From Streptomyces olivochromogenes (GTDB lineage Bacteria; Actinomycetota; Actinomycetes; Streptomycetales; Streptomycetaceae): a stretch of DNA of 64,000 bases. Positions within the stretch are counted from its first letter, which is position 1; every line of letters begins with the position of its first letter. The translations under genes were made by a program, and so were the position numbers. The notes below the pieces were generated by a model that did no database searches, was not told the origin of the DNA, and was given only the letters and a program-made list of their open reading frames with translations. Of this stretch, positions 27,374 through 35,490 are shown piece by piece. The stretch spans positions 1-64,000 of the forward strand of contig NZ_JADDRL010000028.1 of NCBI RefSeq assembly GCF_021538895.1, read 5' to 3'.

Positions 27374-27397
27374 ATCCTGTCACCCGGGTGGCAGGAT
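27374..27397. promoter_or_regulatory. palindromic operator in front of the TetR gene
   Basis: ATCCTGTCACCC-GGGTGGCAGGAT is an inverted repeat with one mismatch over 12-base arms. It ends 6 bases before the TetR start codon at 27404. It shares the CCTGTCA half-site with the operator candidate at 18568-18587, although its half-sites are spaced 4 bases further apart. Autoregulation by the TetR protein is the simplest reading. Confidence 0.55.
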
Positions 27398-27403
27398 GGG
27401 GTC

Positions 27404-28087
27404 ATGAAGACGACGCGGCCACGCCAAGGAAGACCCCGGCACACGCCGCCGTCCGACCCCAATACCTCTGCTCGGGAGCAGATCCTCGACGCCGCAGGTG
27501 CGCTCTTCGTCGAACACGGCATCGCCGCCACCAGCACCCGCATGATCGCCGAGCGGGTGGGAATGAGGCAGGCCTCGCTGTACTACCACTTCACCACCAA
27601 GGACGAGATTCTCGCCGAGCTGTTGGCCACCTCGGTCAGGCCGAGCCTGGAGATGGTGGAGCGGATCCAGGCATGGGTGCCCGAGCGCGCGAGTGCGGCC
27701 GCGGCGCTCTACGCGGTGGCCGCGACGGACGTACGCACCTTGTCCCGCACCCCGTACAACATCGGCACGCTGTATCTCCTGCCGGAGGTGTCGGCGGAGC
27801 GGTTCGACGTCTTCCGTTCCTACCGGGGCCAACTGCAGGAGAGCTATGGGGCTCTCGGCGCTTTGGCGGGGGCCGGGAACGTCGCCCGCGACCTGCCGTC
27901 CGAGCGAATCGGGGAACTGCTGATCCAGCTGGTGGAGGTCGTCATTCAGATCCGGCGTTCCCGCGAGCCGGAAGCCGCCGACACGGATGCCATCGCGTCA
28001 TCGTGTCTGCGGCTTTGCGGGCTCGGCGAGTCGGCGGTGGCGGCCGCCAGGGACGAGGCACGCGTCCTGCTGAGCCGCCTGGCGTGA
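27404..28087 (+). CDS. TetR family regulator of the urea/guanidine cluster
   Basis: A 227-residue repressor. The start at 27404 (AGGATGGGG upstream) is chosen over 27356 because it places the helix-turn-helix at the normal distance: REQILDAAGALFVEHGIAAT, IAERVGMRQASLYYHF and TKDEILAELL cover residues about 21-70. The remaining helical region is the ligand-binding domain, with no family-specific residues I can name. It closes the nitrogen cluster in the same direction, and palindromes with a shared half-site precede both it and the permease gene. It therefore probably controls the cluster in response to the substrate or an intermediate. Confidence 0.85.
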   Translation: MKTTRPRQGRPRHTPPSDPNTSAREQILDAAGALFVEHGIAATSTRMIAERVGMRQASLYYHFTTKDEILAELLATSVRPSLEMVERIQAWVPERASAAAALYAVAATDVRTLSRTPYNIGTLYLLPEVSAERFDVFRSYRGQLQESYGALGALAGAGNVARDLPSERIGELLIQLVEVVIQIRRSREPEAADTDAIASSCLRLCGLGESAVAAARDEARVLLSRLA

Positions 28088-28939
28088 CCAGCGGCTCGCC
28101 CGGCGTGCGCGGCCGATGGCGAGCATGCCGTACGGCATAGGTGGCAAAGCCCTGCCTTCGGTTCATCCCCGGGCCGGTGCCACGGTGCCACGGTGCCACG
28201 GTGCCACGGTGCCACGGTGCGGCGGTCGCCCAGTGCCAGGCACCTTCGACGCACTTGGCGCCCGACTTGCCGGTGATGCCCAGGGCGCTGTTCGTCAACG
28301 AGGCCGGACGGCGACCGGCAGGAGGGGCACTCCGGCCAGGTCTGGGTGACCTGCCCGTCCTGTGCCCGGTCGGCGGCCTGCGCGAGCGGGGGATCGGTCC
28401 GGGTGCTGGTGGTGTCGAGCGCGGCCAGGTTCGTGGGGCTGAAGGCGTCCGGCACGTCGATCTCGTGCCCGTCCAGGAGCTCGCTGGCGTGGGCGTGCCG
28501 GTGTCCGATCCCGTGCGGGTCATCAGGTGTCCCAGTGTTCGGGTCACGGGGTGGCCAGTACCAGCACCGGGCTCGTGACGGGGCGTGCAGCACGTCCCGC
28601 AGGCGCGCCGCGACTGCACGCCGGTGAGTCCGGCGGCCTGAACGAGGCGACCTGCGACATCATGGCCAACGGCCTGGAGTTCTTCGCCAAGCACAGCACG
28701 GACGTCGGCGGCGTATCGGCGGGACGTTCGACAGCCACGGTGCCGGCAAACCTCGCCACGGCCTGACCCCCGGCGAATCACCGGCTCGATCTCTGTTCCG
28801 GTGTTCTCCAGGGCCGGGAAAGGCTTCCAGGTCAAGCGGAGGACGGAAGCGGACTGTTGAGGAGGGAACGTGCCGACCGTGCTGCTCGGGGAACGCGCAG
28901 ACCTCTCTGACCGGGTCTGCTTCTCCGGTGGTCGACTGA
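28088..28939. other. gene-free stretch with repeat and transposase debris
   Basis: No intact gene. It contains the 8-base tandem repeat at 28176-28220. On the minus strand, at about 28605-28704, is a fragment reading RAVLGEELQAVGHDVAGRLV followed by QAAGLTGVQSRR, which resembles the start of an IS3-type OrfB transposase. The surrounding frames look degenerate. Confidence 0.4.
28176..28220. repeat. 8-bp tandem repeat (GGTGCCAC)
   Basis: Five perfect head-to-tail copies of GGTGCCAC run from 28176 to 28215, followed by a partial sixth copy. The unit is not a multiple of three and the array sits in a gene-free stretch downstream of the TetR gene. Length variation by slippage is expected. Confidence 0.9.
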
Positions 28940-29350
28940 TCAGGCTCCGCTGCGGGGTGTGCGGAGTGCGACGACCTGTGTGATGCGGACACACTGGGTG
29001 TCCTGCTCGTCGTTGATGTCGACTTCGACGGTGACCGTGTTGCGTCCGACGTGCAAGGGCCGGGCCGTCGCGAATGCGCCGGCGCCGCGCACCGGCCGCA
29101 GGAACAAGGTGTTGGACTGCATGGTCGCAGGCAGGGCGCCCTCCGGCCCGTTCACCGCGGCACACACAGCGGCCGCCACGTCTGCCAGCCCCATCAGCGC
29201 GCCGCCGTGCAGCCCTCCACCCGTCGTGGACAGAGCCGGTGTGTAGTCGAGCCGGGCGCGAACCTCCGGCGCGCTGATGGTGGCAAAGCGCACGCCGATC
29301 GTTTCGGCGAACGGCGCAAGGGCGTAGATCTCTTCAGCGGTGACGGTCAT
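28940..29350 (-). CDS. PaaI-type hotdog thioesterase
   Basis: A 136-residue single-domain hotdog protein. The central helix motif GGGLHGGALMGLADVAAA (about residues 43-60) and the following strands (NTLFLRPVRGAGAFATARPL, TVTVEVDINDE) are typical of the PaaI/YdiI thioesterase group, which hydrolyses acyl-CoA esters as a dimer or tetramer. The catalytic acid position common in this group is the Asp in GLADVA. It is divergent from a TetR gene with the palindrome GTTAAGTTAAC between them, so it is probably that regulator's target. The substrate is unknown. Confidence 0.85.
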   Translation of the reverse strand: MTVTAEEIYALAPFAETIGVRFATISAPEVRARLDYTPALSTTGGGLHGGALMGLADVAAAVCAAVNGPEGALPATMQSNTLFLRPVRGAGAFATARPLHVGRNTVTVEVDINDEQDTQCVRITQVVALRTPRSGA

Positions 29351-29371
29351 TCGGTGCCCCTGTCGAGTAGT

Positions 29372-29382
29372 GTTAAGTTAAC
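29372..29382. promoter_or_regulatory. operator candidate GTTAAGTTAAC
   Basis: An 11-base perfect palindrome, unusually A+T-rich for this genome, lies 22 bases upstream of the thioesterase start and in the gap to the divergent TetR gene. Its position suggests a repressor site covering the thioesterase promoter. Confidence 0.5.
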
Positions 29383-29436
29383 GCCGACAAGTTACATGTG
29401 GCGGTCCTGATCCACAACACGGAGACGAGTGACGTG

Positions 29437-29544
29437 ATGACATCCAGCACATCTCGCGGCACCGGCGTCGGCTTCGGCGGCGGCTCGGGTGATCCCGCCC
29501 TCGCGGGCGCGGCCGGCTCCTCCGCTCCGCTGGGCCGGTGCTGA
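29437..29544 (+). CDS. possible 35-residue small ORF overlapping the TetR start
   Basis: An ATG at 29437 with GGAG 13 bases upstream opens a 35-codon frame, glycine-, serine- and alanine-rich, whose TGA (29542-29544) lies 2 bases after the GTG start of the TetR gene (GTGCTGA). It could be a leader whose translation is coupled to the regulator. I recognise no family, and chance occurrence cannot be excluded. Confidence 0.25.
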   Translation: MTSSTSRGTGVGFGGGSGDPALAGAAGSSAPLGRC

Positions 29545-30191
29545 CGATGGACCCACTCGACTCCGAGCCCTCCGTCCCGGCCGTCGTTGCGCCGCGGCGG
29601 CGACGGGCGCGACGCGGGGACGGTGCGCGACTGCGCAACGAACTTGTCGAGGCGGCCGAGCGGCTGCTCGACAAGGCTGGTGAGGACGCAGTCACCATCC
29701 GAGCCGTGGCGCAGGCGGTGGGGGTCAGCCTCCCGGCGGTCTACCTGCACTTCGGTAGTCGGCTCGAAGTGCTGCACACCGTGTGCCTGCGGGTTTGGGG
29801 CGAGTTGGGCGACTGGATGGACGATGCCGGCGCCGGCTCCCAGGATCCGTTCACCGCGCTCCACCAACGCTCGGTCGCCTACGTGCGGTTCGGGCTGGCT
29901 CACCCGGTCCGCTACCGTCTCGTGATGACCGGCCCCGCCACCGCCGCCAGCGAGCAAGTAGCCTCGGCCTGCTTCCGGTTCCTGCGTGGAACCGTCCAGC
30001 AGTGCCTGGAGGCAGGCGCGCTCCGCGGCGACGAGACAGCCCTCACCAGAGCCATCGCAGCCGCGTTGCACGGCGCTGTCTCCCTGCTCATCTTCCAGCC
30101 GTCCGAGAGCTGGCCCGAAGATGTCGACGGCTTCGCCCGCGACATCGCAACCCTCGCCACACGAGGCGCGGCAGCGATCGAACCCCGGTAG
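29538..30191 (+). CDS. TetR family transcriptional regulator
   Basis: A 217-residue regulator from a GTG at 29538 (an ATG follows at 29547). The helix-turn-helix is at about residues 32-80 (LRNELVEAAERLLDKAG, IRAVAQAVGVSLPAVYLHFG). The C-terminal domain contains HPVRYRLVMTGPAT and an AIAAALHGAVSLLIFQ helix, a pattern common in the WHG-type TetR ligand domain. It is divergent from the hotdog thioesterase and likely regulates it and itself. Its ligand is not predictable, though an acyl-CoA or aromatic compound would fit the neighbour. Confidence 0.85.
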   Translation: MLTMDPLDSEPSVPAVVAPRRRRARRGDGARLRNELVEAAERLLDKAGEDAVTIRAVAQAVGVSLPAVYLHFGSRLEVLHTVCLRVWGELGDWMDDAGAGSQDPFTALHQRSVAYVRFGLAHPVRYRLVMTGPATAASEQVASACFRFLRGTVQQCLEAGALRGDETALTRAIAAALHGAVSLLIFQPSESWPEDVDGFARDIATLATRGAAAIEPR

Positions 30192-30282
30192 CCGGACGAC
30201 AACGACGTGACGAGACCCGCGCGGCTGGCCGCGCGACTCGACGGCACGACGGCGATCGAGTTTCTATCGAACCCGGAACGGT

Positions 30283-30819
30283 TCAGGGAGAGGTGCGCGT
30301 CTGGCTGGGCCCGGGGTTGCCGGTTGTGGCGGCCGGGTGGAAGGGGTGTGGTTCAGGCAGGGACGCGAGGTCGGGCTTGGTGCCGATGAGGGTGGCCGAC
30401 TGGGCGGCGAGTTGCCGGGAGACAGCCACGCGGCGGGCGGCCTCGGCGTTGTGCCGCTGCTGGTCGCTGGTCCGGCTCTGCTGCCAGGCGATGAGGCCCG
30501 CGGTGAGGGCGGGGGTGTAAGGAGTCGCGTGCAGCGGGTAGTACACGCGGCCGTCGGTCCACACCGTGGTCACCGTGACGATGCCATTGTCGGTCTTGCC
30601 GTACCGGCCCAGCCACCGCCGGACCACGTGCGCGGTCGCCGTGCCGTCCTTGCGGTCCCCGGAATCGTCGATCACCATAACCCCGCCATCGTGCGGAGCC
30701 GTCGCCGACTCCTCGCGCAGCAGCTCAAGCCGCCGGTCGTTGACCAGCTCGGCCTCCCAGGGCGGCTCGGACAGGAAAAACTGCAGCCGCTGCACCCCCG
30801 GCATCCCCGCACCCGCCAC
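30283..30819 (-). pseudogene. IS701 family transposase fragment
   Basis: About 100 residues match the middle of an IS701 transposase: QRLQFFLSEPPWEAE, the catalytic-site segment GVMVIDDSGDRKDGTATAHV and YGKTDNGIVTVTTVWTDGRV. The N-terminal about 70 residues are missing. After PYTPA the sequence switches to an unrelated, transposase-tail-like end (residues to 178). The fragment is inactive. Confidence 0.75.
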
Positions 30820-30945
30820 CGGCTCCGCCCCTGCCGTAGAGACCGCGCCCCCGCACCGGCCTATGGGGGGCGGGAGGGGGCTCCTTCGGCGTCAAGCGCG
30901 TCCTGGACCGGGTCCGGTTGTCTCAGCCGGGCAGGCCTGCCGAGG

Positions 30946-31310
30946 TCATGGTGTGTCTTGCATGAGGTCGTGGATGTCGTCATGGACGTCGCTTGGGTCG
31001 GGCAGTTCTGACCAGGGGTCGTCCTTGCGGTCCTTGCTCTTGCAGACGGTGGCGGTGGAGGGCTCGTAGGTGTCGTCACCGGCGAAGGTGGCGGTGTAGC
31101 AGATCTCGTTGGGCTGCTTGCCGGGCACCTTGCAGGTGGCTTTGCCCCTGTTGTCGGTCGTGTCGGTGCACAGCGCGGTGGAGTCGGTGGTGAACTCGAT
31201 CTCCTTGCCTGCCAGTGGCCGGCCTTCTGCGGTCAGCTTGGCTTTGAGGGTGACACCCTCGTTGCCGCCGGCGCCCAGGGAGCTTGATCGCCGTGTCAGG
31301 CAAGTCAGGC
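30946..31310 (-). pseudogene. Ig-like repeat protein, C-terminal remnant, frameshifted
   Basis: Minus-strand codons encode a beta-sandwich-like segment ending at a TGA near 30946: GAGGNEGVTLKAKLTAEG, RPLAGKEIEFTTDST, TTDNRGKATCKVPGKQ, CYTATFAGDDTYEPSTA, and then an acidic tail. The cysteine pair and the AxFAGDxxYxPS pattern are typical of bacterial Ig-like (Big) repeats in secreted or wall-associated actinobacterial proteins. The preceding residues DTAIKL lie in a different frame, so a frameshift near 31285 separates them. The N-terminal part and signal peptide are absent. Confidence 0.55.
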
Positions 31311-31481
31311 AAGTTGCTCGACGTTGGGTAGCGCGGCGAGCCGCCGACAGGGATCAGGCCGTCGAGGACGTCGACGACGAACTGGGACGCGGGGCATCGC
31401 TTCGAACTCGTCTCGTGAGTCGTCGTTCAGCACCGTGTGCGTATCAGGTGACGGATGCTCAGCGATGGTTGGGCCCGCCGG

Positions 31482-31775
31482 TCAGTCGATGCCTTCGATG
31501 ATGCGGAAGTCGCGCTCGACGCCGTCGGGGAGGGCCACCAGCGCCTTCTGGTATGCCTCGCTCTCGTATGCCGCGACGGCCTGTTTAAAGCTGTCGAACT
31601 CGATCAGAACGACGCGTTGGGTGATTCCGGCCTCGTGGGCGACGACTCGACCGTCACGGGACAGGAGGCGCCCGCCCGCAGCCTGGACAGCCGGACGGGC
31701 CAGCTTGTTGTAGGCAGTCAGCCTCTCAGGGTCGGAAATGGCAGGGTAGACACTGACCCAGTAGCCCTTAGCCAT
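31482..31775 (-). CDS. DUF1330 domain protein
   Basis: A 97-residue single-domain protein. The start at 31775 has AGGAGG 6 bases upstream and begins MAKGYWVSVYPAI. The DUF1330 ferredoxin-like fold is recognised by GYWVSVYPAISDPERL, the GGRLLSRDGRVVAHEAG segment and RVVLIEFDSFKQAVAAY. Members bind small molecules and are often linked to redox or aromatic metabolism, but no activity is established for the family as a whole. It is divergent from a LysR gene and is its probable target. Confidence 0.88.
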   Translation of the reverse strand: MAKGYWVSVYPAISDPERLTAYNKLARPAVQAAGGRLLSRDGRVVAHEAGITQRVVLIEFDSFKQAVAAYESEAYQKALVALPDGVERDFRIIEGID

Positions 31776-31963
31776 GGAAACCTCCTGTGTTCGGCCGGAC
31801 ACGTCCGACTTCGAATTGACACTCAGATCGATCGATCCCGGCGACGGGTAGTGCGGTCAGTTGAATTGTCATATGCGCAGGTTAGGGCTGGATGTGCGGT
31901 CGAGGGAAAGACCGGTACGGGATAGACTCAGAACGGATCGTTATCAATCGGCAGGGAGGGCAC

Positions 31964-32866
31964 GTGGCGCCGGATACGGTGAGCCTGCGGTACTTCCTGG
32001 TGCTGGCGCAGGAGTTGAACTTCACCCGCGCGGCCGCACGGATCGGTATCGCACAGCCCGCACTCAGCGCCCGGATGCGCCGATTGGAGGCGGAACTCGG
32101 TACGGCCCTGCTGGTCCGCAACACGCGTAGCGTCGTATTGACCACGGCCGGTGCGGCTTTGGCGGAGTCCGCGCCGCCCGCGCTGGCGGCGCTGGACCGG
32201 GCGTGGGACACCGCCCGGAGCGCGGCGGCCGGTGAACTGGGCGCGCTGCGCATCGGATACAGCCTCAGCACGGGGGCTGAGACGGCACCGGTCCTGGTGG
32301 ACAGGCTCATTCGCAGCAGCCCGGGACTCGAGGTCGGCGCGGTCCCGATGACGACACCGGAGATCTCCCCCGCGGTCGCCGACGGCCGCATCGATGCCGG
32401 GATCACCCGCGGTGAACAGCCGGGCCGTGGCGTGCGCCGGTTCCTGCTGCGGCGTGCGCGCGTCGGGGTCCAGCTGGCGCAGCACCATCCGCTGGCCGAA
32501 CACCCGGAGATCGAGATCGCCGACGCGGCCGTGTATCCGCTGCGACTCCCGGACCGTGCGGCCAACCCCGTGATCCACGATCAGCTGTCCGCACTGTTCC
32601 GAGACACCCGACCACACCCCCGATTCCACACGCCCGCAGTCTCTTTCGACATGTCTCAGCGCGACCTGCGCGACGGGGTCACCCTTGCCCCGGCCGGAGA
32701 AGCCGCGGTCACGGCACAACCGGCCGGTCTCACCTGGCGGCCGCTGCGGGGCGCGCCCAGCCTGACGATCCACCTGGTCCTCCCACGCGAGCAGTCGCCG
32801 CTACACCGCCGCATCCGTGCCGTCGCCAAAACCCTGGCGCTTGAGCTGCACTGGCTGCCGGACTGA
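31964..32866 (+). CDS. LysR family transcriptional regulator
   Basis: A 300-residue LysR regulator from a GTG at 31964 with GGGAGGG before it. The winged helix-turn-helix occupies residues about 4-62 (LRYFLVLAQELNFTRAAARI, AQPALSARMRRLEAELG). The effector-binding domain follows with LGALRIGYS opening the first subdomain. The gene is divergent from the DUF1330 gene, the standard arrangement in which a LysR protein controls its neighbour and itself. The intergenic region holds GATCGATCGATC (31827-31838), one possible binding element. Confidence 0.88.
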   Translation: MAPDTVSLRYFLVLAQELNFTRAAARIGIAQPALSARMRRLEAELGTALLVRNTRSVVLTTAGAALAESAPPALAALDRAWDTARSAAAGELGALRIGYSLSTGAETAPVLVDRLIRSSPGLEVGAVPMTTPEISPAVADGRIDAGITRGEQPGRGVRRFLLRRARVGVQLAQHHPLAEHPEIEIADAAVYPLRLPDRAANPVIHDQLSALFRDTRPHPRFHTPAVSFDMSQRDLRDGVTLAPAGEAAVTAQPAGLTWRPLRGAPSLTIHLVLPREQSPLHRRIRAVAKTLALELHWLPD

Positions 32867-33208
32867 CGCGCAAGAGGTCAAGCGAGACGGACGCCTGCGG
32901 TGGCGAGGCCGAAGACCTTGCGCCCGGCGGACTTTGCGGTGATGACGACGGCGGTCTTGCTGAATGTCCGACACGACCTCGCTACGCCGGCGATCAGCAT
33001 CCGATGATGGCCCCGGCTCCGGTCCGAGTCGTACACCGCGGCGACGTCCTCGCCCAGCCCGAGATCTCGGTGGATACCGCGCCTTCGCCGACGCCGAACC
33101 GGACAAGCACGGGTAACCGGCGGGAATGCCCGCCGTCAACGGCGTCCATGACGTCGGTCAATCCTTAACGCCAACCACTGTTCCATTGCTCCAAGCGCCG
33201 CTGCGTCG
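32867..33208. other. intergenic stretch, possible gene remnant
   Basis: No intact gene. On the minus strand, about 32880-33000 encodes MLIAGVARSCRTFSKTAVV followed by ITAKSAGRKVFGLATAG and a stop. It looks protein-like but has no recognisable domain or proper start, and may be the end of a deleted gene. Confidence 0.3.
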
Positions 33209-33835
33209 CTAATGGGCAGCGGGGAGCCGGCCGCCAGATGGTGGCCAGCGGGTGGGGGCGTCGTGCAGTAGCAACTCGAGCACCGAGTCGACGTAGTCAG
33301 CGAGTTGGCCGCCGTCATCGAGCGGCAGCACACCCGGCAGCCTGGTTGCCAGCTCATAGTGGCCGACGTACGCCGCATAGCCGAGCATGGCACGCCTGAC
33401 TGCAACGGCCAGCGGAAAGCCGATCTCCTCGAAGATCCCGATCGTGAAGTCGATCCGTCGCTGCACCACGCGGCGCACTACGGGCGCGACGAGCTCGTGG
33501 GCGGCCGCCGCGAGCAGATTGACCCCAGCGGCGTTCTGCCCGGCGCTCCCGCTCACCTGCGTGAACAGCATCCGCAGCCGGGCTGCCGGATCGGGTTCGG
33601 CGGCCAGTGCCGTGATGGTCGCCTCAGTGAACCGCCGCTCCCACAGTTCAAGCGCCGCCACGACGAGTGCATCGCGGTTGGCGAAATGCCAGTAGAAGCT
33701 CCCCTTGGTGGTGCCCAGCCGGGCGGCGATCGGCTCGACGGCCAAGGCATTGAGCCCACCCTCGCCGATCGCATCCAGCGCTGCCGGCGCCCAGTCATCC
33801 GCAGTAAGTCGCCGTCGCCCTTGCTCCACATCCAT
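33209..33835 (-). CDS. TetR family transcriptional regulator
   Basis: A 208-residue regulator with a helix-turn-helix at about residues 12-58 (WAPAALDAIGEGGLNALAVE, IAARLGTTKGSFYWHFANRD). The C-terminal domain has the GYAAYVGHYELATRLP helix seen in several actinobacterial TetR proteins. It is divergent from an SRPBCC protein gene. Two copies of CCATACGCT-CCGTA-like sequence, 24 bases apart, cover its own start codon and the intergenic region, which suggests tight autoregulation. Confidence 0.87.
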   Translation of the reverse strand: MDVEQGRRRLTADDWAPAALDAIGEGGLNALAVEPIAARLGTTKGSFYWHFANRDALVVAALELWERRFTEATITALAAEPDPAARLRMLFTQVSGSAGQNAAGVNLLAAAAHELVAPVVRRVVQRRIDFTIGIFEEIGFPLAVAVRRAMLGYAAYVGHYELATRLPGVLPLDDGGQLADYVDSVLELLLHDAPTRWPPSGGRLPAAH

Positions 33836-33871
33836 ACGCTACCGTACGGTCACCGCCATACGCTCCGTATG
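33832..33871. promoter_or_regulatory. duplicated TetR operator candidate
   Basis: CCATACGCT-ACCGTACGG at 33832-33849 and CCATACGCT-CCGTATG at 33856-33871 are near copies 24 bases apart. The second contains the perfect palindrome CATACG-CTC-CGTATG. Together they span the gap between the TetR start (33835, minus) and the SRPBCC start (33900, plus), so one protein could repress both. Confidence 0.65.
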
Positions 33872-33899
33872 TCAGGCTCGCGCAAGGAAAGGAGACGTC

Positions 33900-34388
33900 G
33901 TGCAGAACATCCACCGCCGCACCATCGACGCGCCCGCCGCCGACGTCGGTGCCCTTCTGAACCAGCTGGGTACCCCGCAGGACCGGATATGGCCCGTCCC
34001 GGCCTGGTCGCCACTGCGCCTCGACGCCGGCCTGGCCGTCGGCTCGCGCGGCGGACACGGAAGGATCCGCTACTCGGTGGCCGAGTACGAGCCCGGACGA
34101 AGAGTGCGGTTCACCTTCGCTCCCGGACTTGGCATCAACGGCTATCACGAATTCCTCGTCATCCCCGATGGGCCGATGCGCTGTCAGATCTCGCACACTC
34201 TCGCAGGACGCACAGACGGCAGGATGCGTGTGATGTGGCCGTTGGTGATCCGCTGGCTGCACGAAGCCCTCCTGCGCGACGCGTTCGACAACATCCAACG
34301 CGCGGCAACGAACCACCTGCCCCACGCGGCCCACTGGTCGACCTGGGTCCGCTTGCTGCGCCTCGTGTTCGCGCCGCGCCACCGGTGA
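33900..34388 (+). CDS. SRPBCC family (polyketide cyclase-like) protein
   Basis: A 162-residue protein from a GTG at 33900 with AAAGGAG 6 bases upstream. The START/SRPBCC helix-grip pattern is visible: an opening strand and helix (IDAPAADVGALLNQLG), a PVPAWSPLRLD loop, strands GGHGRIRYSVAEYEPG and RRVRFTFAPG, then YHEFLVIP and a long C-terminal helix (WLHEALLRDAFDNIQRAA). Such proteins bind hydrophobic ligands in a deep cavity. Divergent placement from a TetR gene suggests ligand-induced expression. Confidence 0.8.
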   Translation: MQNIHRRTIDAPAADVGALLNQLGTPQDRIWPVPAWSPLRLDAGLAVGSRGGHGRIRYSVAEYEPGRRVRFTFAPGLGINGYHEFLVIPDGPMRCQISHTLAGRTDGRMRVMWPLVIRWLHEALLRDAFDNIQRAATNHLPHAAHWSTWVRLLRLVFAPRHR

Positions 34389-34871
34389 ATGCCGACCCAC
34401 TGAGCACCCACCGGAAACGTGACGGCTACACAGTTACGAACGAGCCGCCCAACCGGAGAACTCGCGACAGTTGAATACGCGGGCTCACCAGTACCGAGGC
34501 CGGCCTCGGAGCCGACCCAGGGGCCGACGGGGTGCAGAACGTCCAGCGGCACGGGCCCGGACGCGAAGTCCGGCCCTGCACAGTCGAGTTGGAACGGCTG
34601 CACTGCAGTCGGCGGCGGCCAGAAGGGTGCCAGCCGCGGGCCGCGCCGTGGAGGGTGCACGGGTCGTAGTGGAGGCATGGGCGGAACCCTTCACCGCACC
34701 CACTCTTCGGGATGCTCCCTGACAGCCCAGCTCTTCTGAGACGCCGAGGACACGGACGCCGTCCGATCCTGGAGGGTAAGGCGAAGGCCCCGGGGGTCAA
34801 GACGTCCCGGGGTCTCGCGGTGCACTTCGCCGACCTACCAGCTCAACTAGAGTGCGTTTCAAAAGTGCTGG
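34389..34871. other. gene-free stretch with a stem-loop
   Basis: No supported gene. A short inverted repeat (CCCCGGG at 34788-34794 and CCCGGGG at 34806-34812) could act as a terminator. The right part leads into the IS5 fragment. Confidence 0.35.
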
Positions 34872-35152
34872 TCACAGCCATTCGTTGATGGCTGCGACCA
34901 GCACGGTCGCCTCGTAGCGGACCGCCAACTTGTCGTACCTTGTGGCCACCGCTCGGTGCCTCTTGAGGCGATTGATCCCGCACTCCACCGCGTGGCGCTC
35001 CGTGTAGTCGGCCGGGTCGAACTTCGGCGGCCGGCCCCCGTGGGAACCTCGCTTCTTGCGGTTGGCGATCTGGTCGAGCTTCTCCGGGATTGTGCAGCGA
35101 ATGCCCCGCTTGCGCAGATAGCCGCGGTTCGCGCGGGAGCCGTACGCCTAAT
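34872..35152 (-). pseudogene. IS5 family transposase, C-terminal fragment
   Basis: About 92 minus-strand codons ending in TGA at 34872-34874 encode the C-terminal part of an IS5-type DDE transposase: YGSRANRGYLRKRGIRCTIP, KRGSHGGRPPKFD, the catalytic-glutamate segment ERHAVECGINRLKRHRAVA, then TRYDKLAVRYEATVLVAA. The N-terminal two thirds, with the two catalytic aspartates, are absent. The sequence at 34851-34864 (AGAGTGCGTTTCAA) may be part of the element's terminal repeat. Confidence 0.75.
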
Positions 35153-35490
35153 AGGCAGTGTGGATTGGCAGTTGTCAGTCCTGGCAGGGGTCGTGCGAGA
35201 CGTCTGGGCTGTATGCAGCGCCGGGGAGTGCTTCGACAAGAGGGACGCGTGCACGGCCTCTGCCGCTTCGAGTTCGGTCGCCATACCGTGCCGTGGTTCG
35301 AGCCGTTCCCAGGAACACCTCCCGATCAGCCGGAGCCGTGGAGCTCTTCACGAGAGCGAGGACCCTGGACACCGCTGGGGCCACGGACGGCTGATGGGGT
35401 GGTGCGCCCATGAGCGCTTCTATTAGGTCGCCGGGTGGTCCTTCCACGGCCCGACACCGCCGGACAGGGCAGGCCCGAAAGGAGCACGCG
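35153..35490. other. gene-free junction between IS5 and IS110 fragments
   Basis: Nothing recognisable is encoded. The right part contains the upstream region of the IS110 fragment, including AAAGGAG at 35478-35484. Confidence 0.35.

Noticed and set aside
28176..28220. CRISPR-like array
   Set aside because: The 8-base units are directly adjacent with no spacers, so it is a simple tandem repeat.
28605..28704. IS3 transposase gene
   Set aside because: Only about 33 residues resemble an OrfB start; there is no DDE core and no OrfA, so I kept it only as possible debris.
34800..34860. Second tRNA-like fragment (CTACCAGCTCAACTAG near 34836)
   Set aside because: A few bases resemble a D-arm complement, but no T arm or acceptor stem can be built around them.
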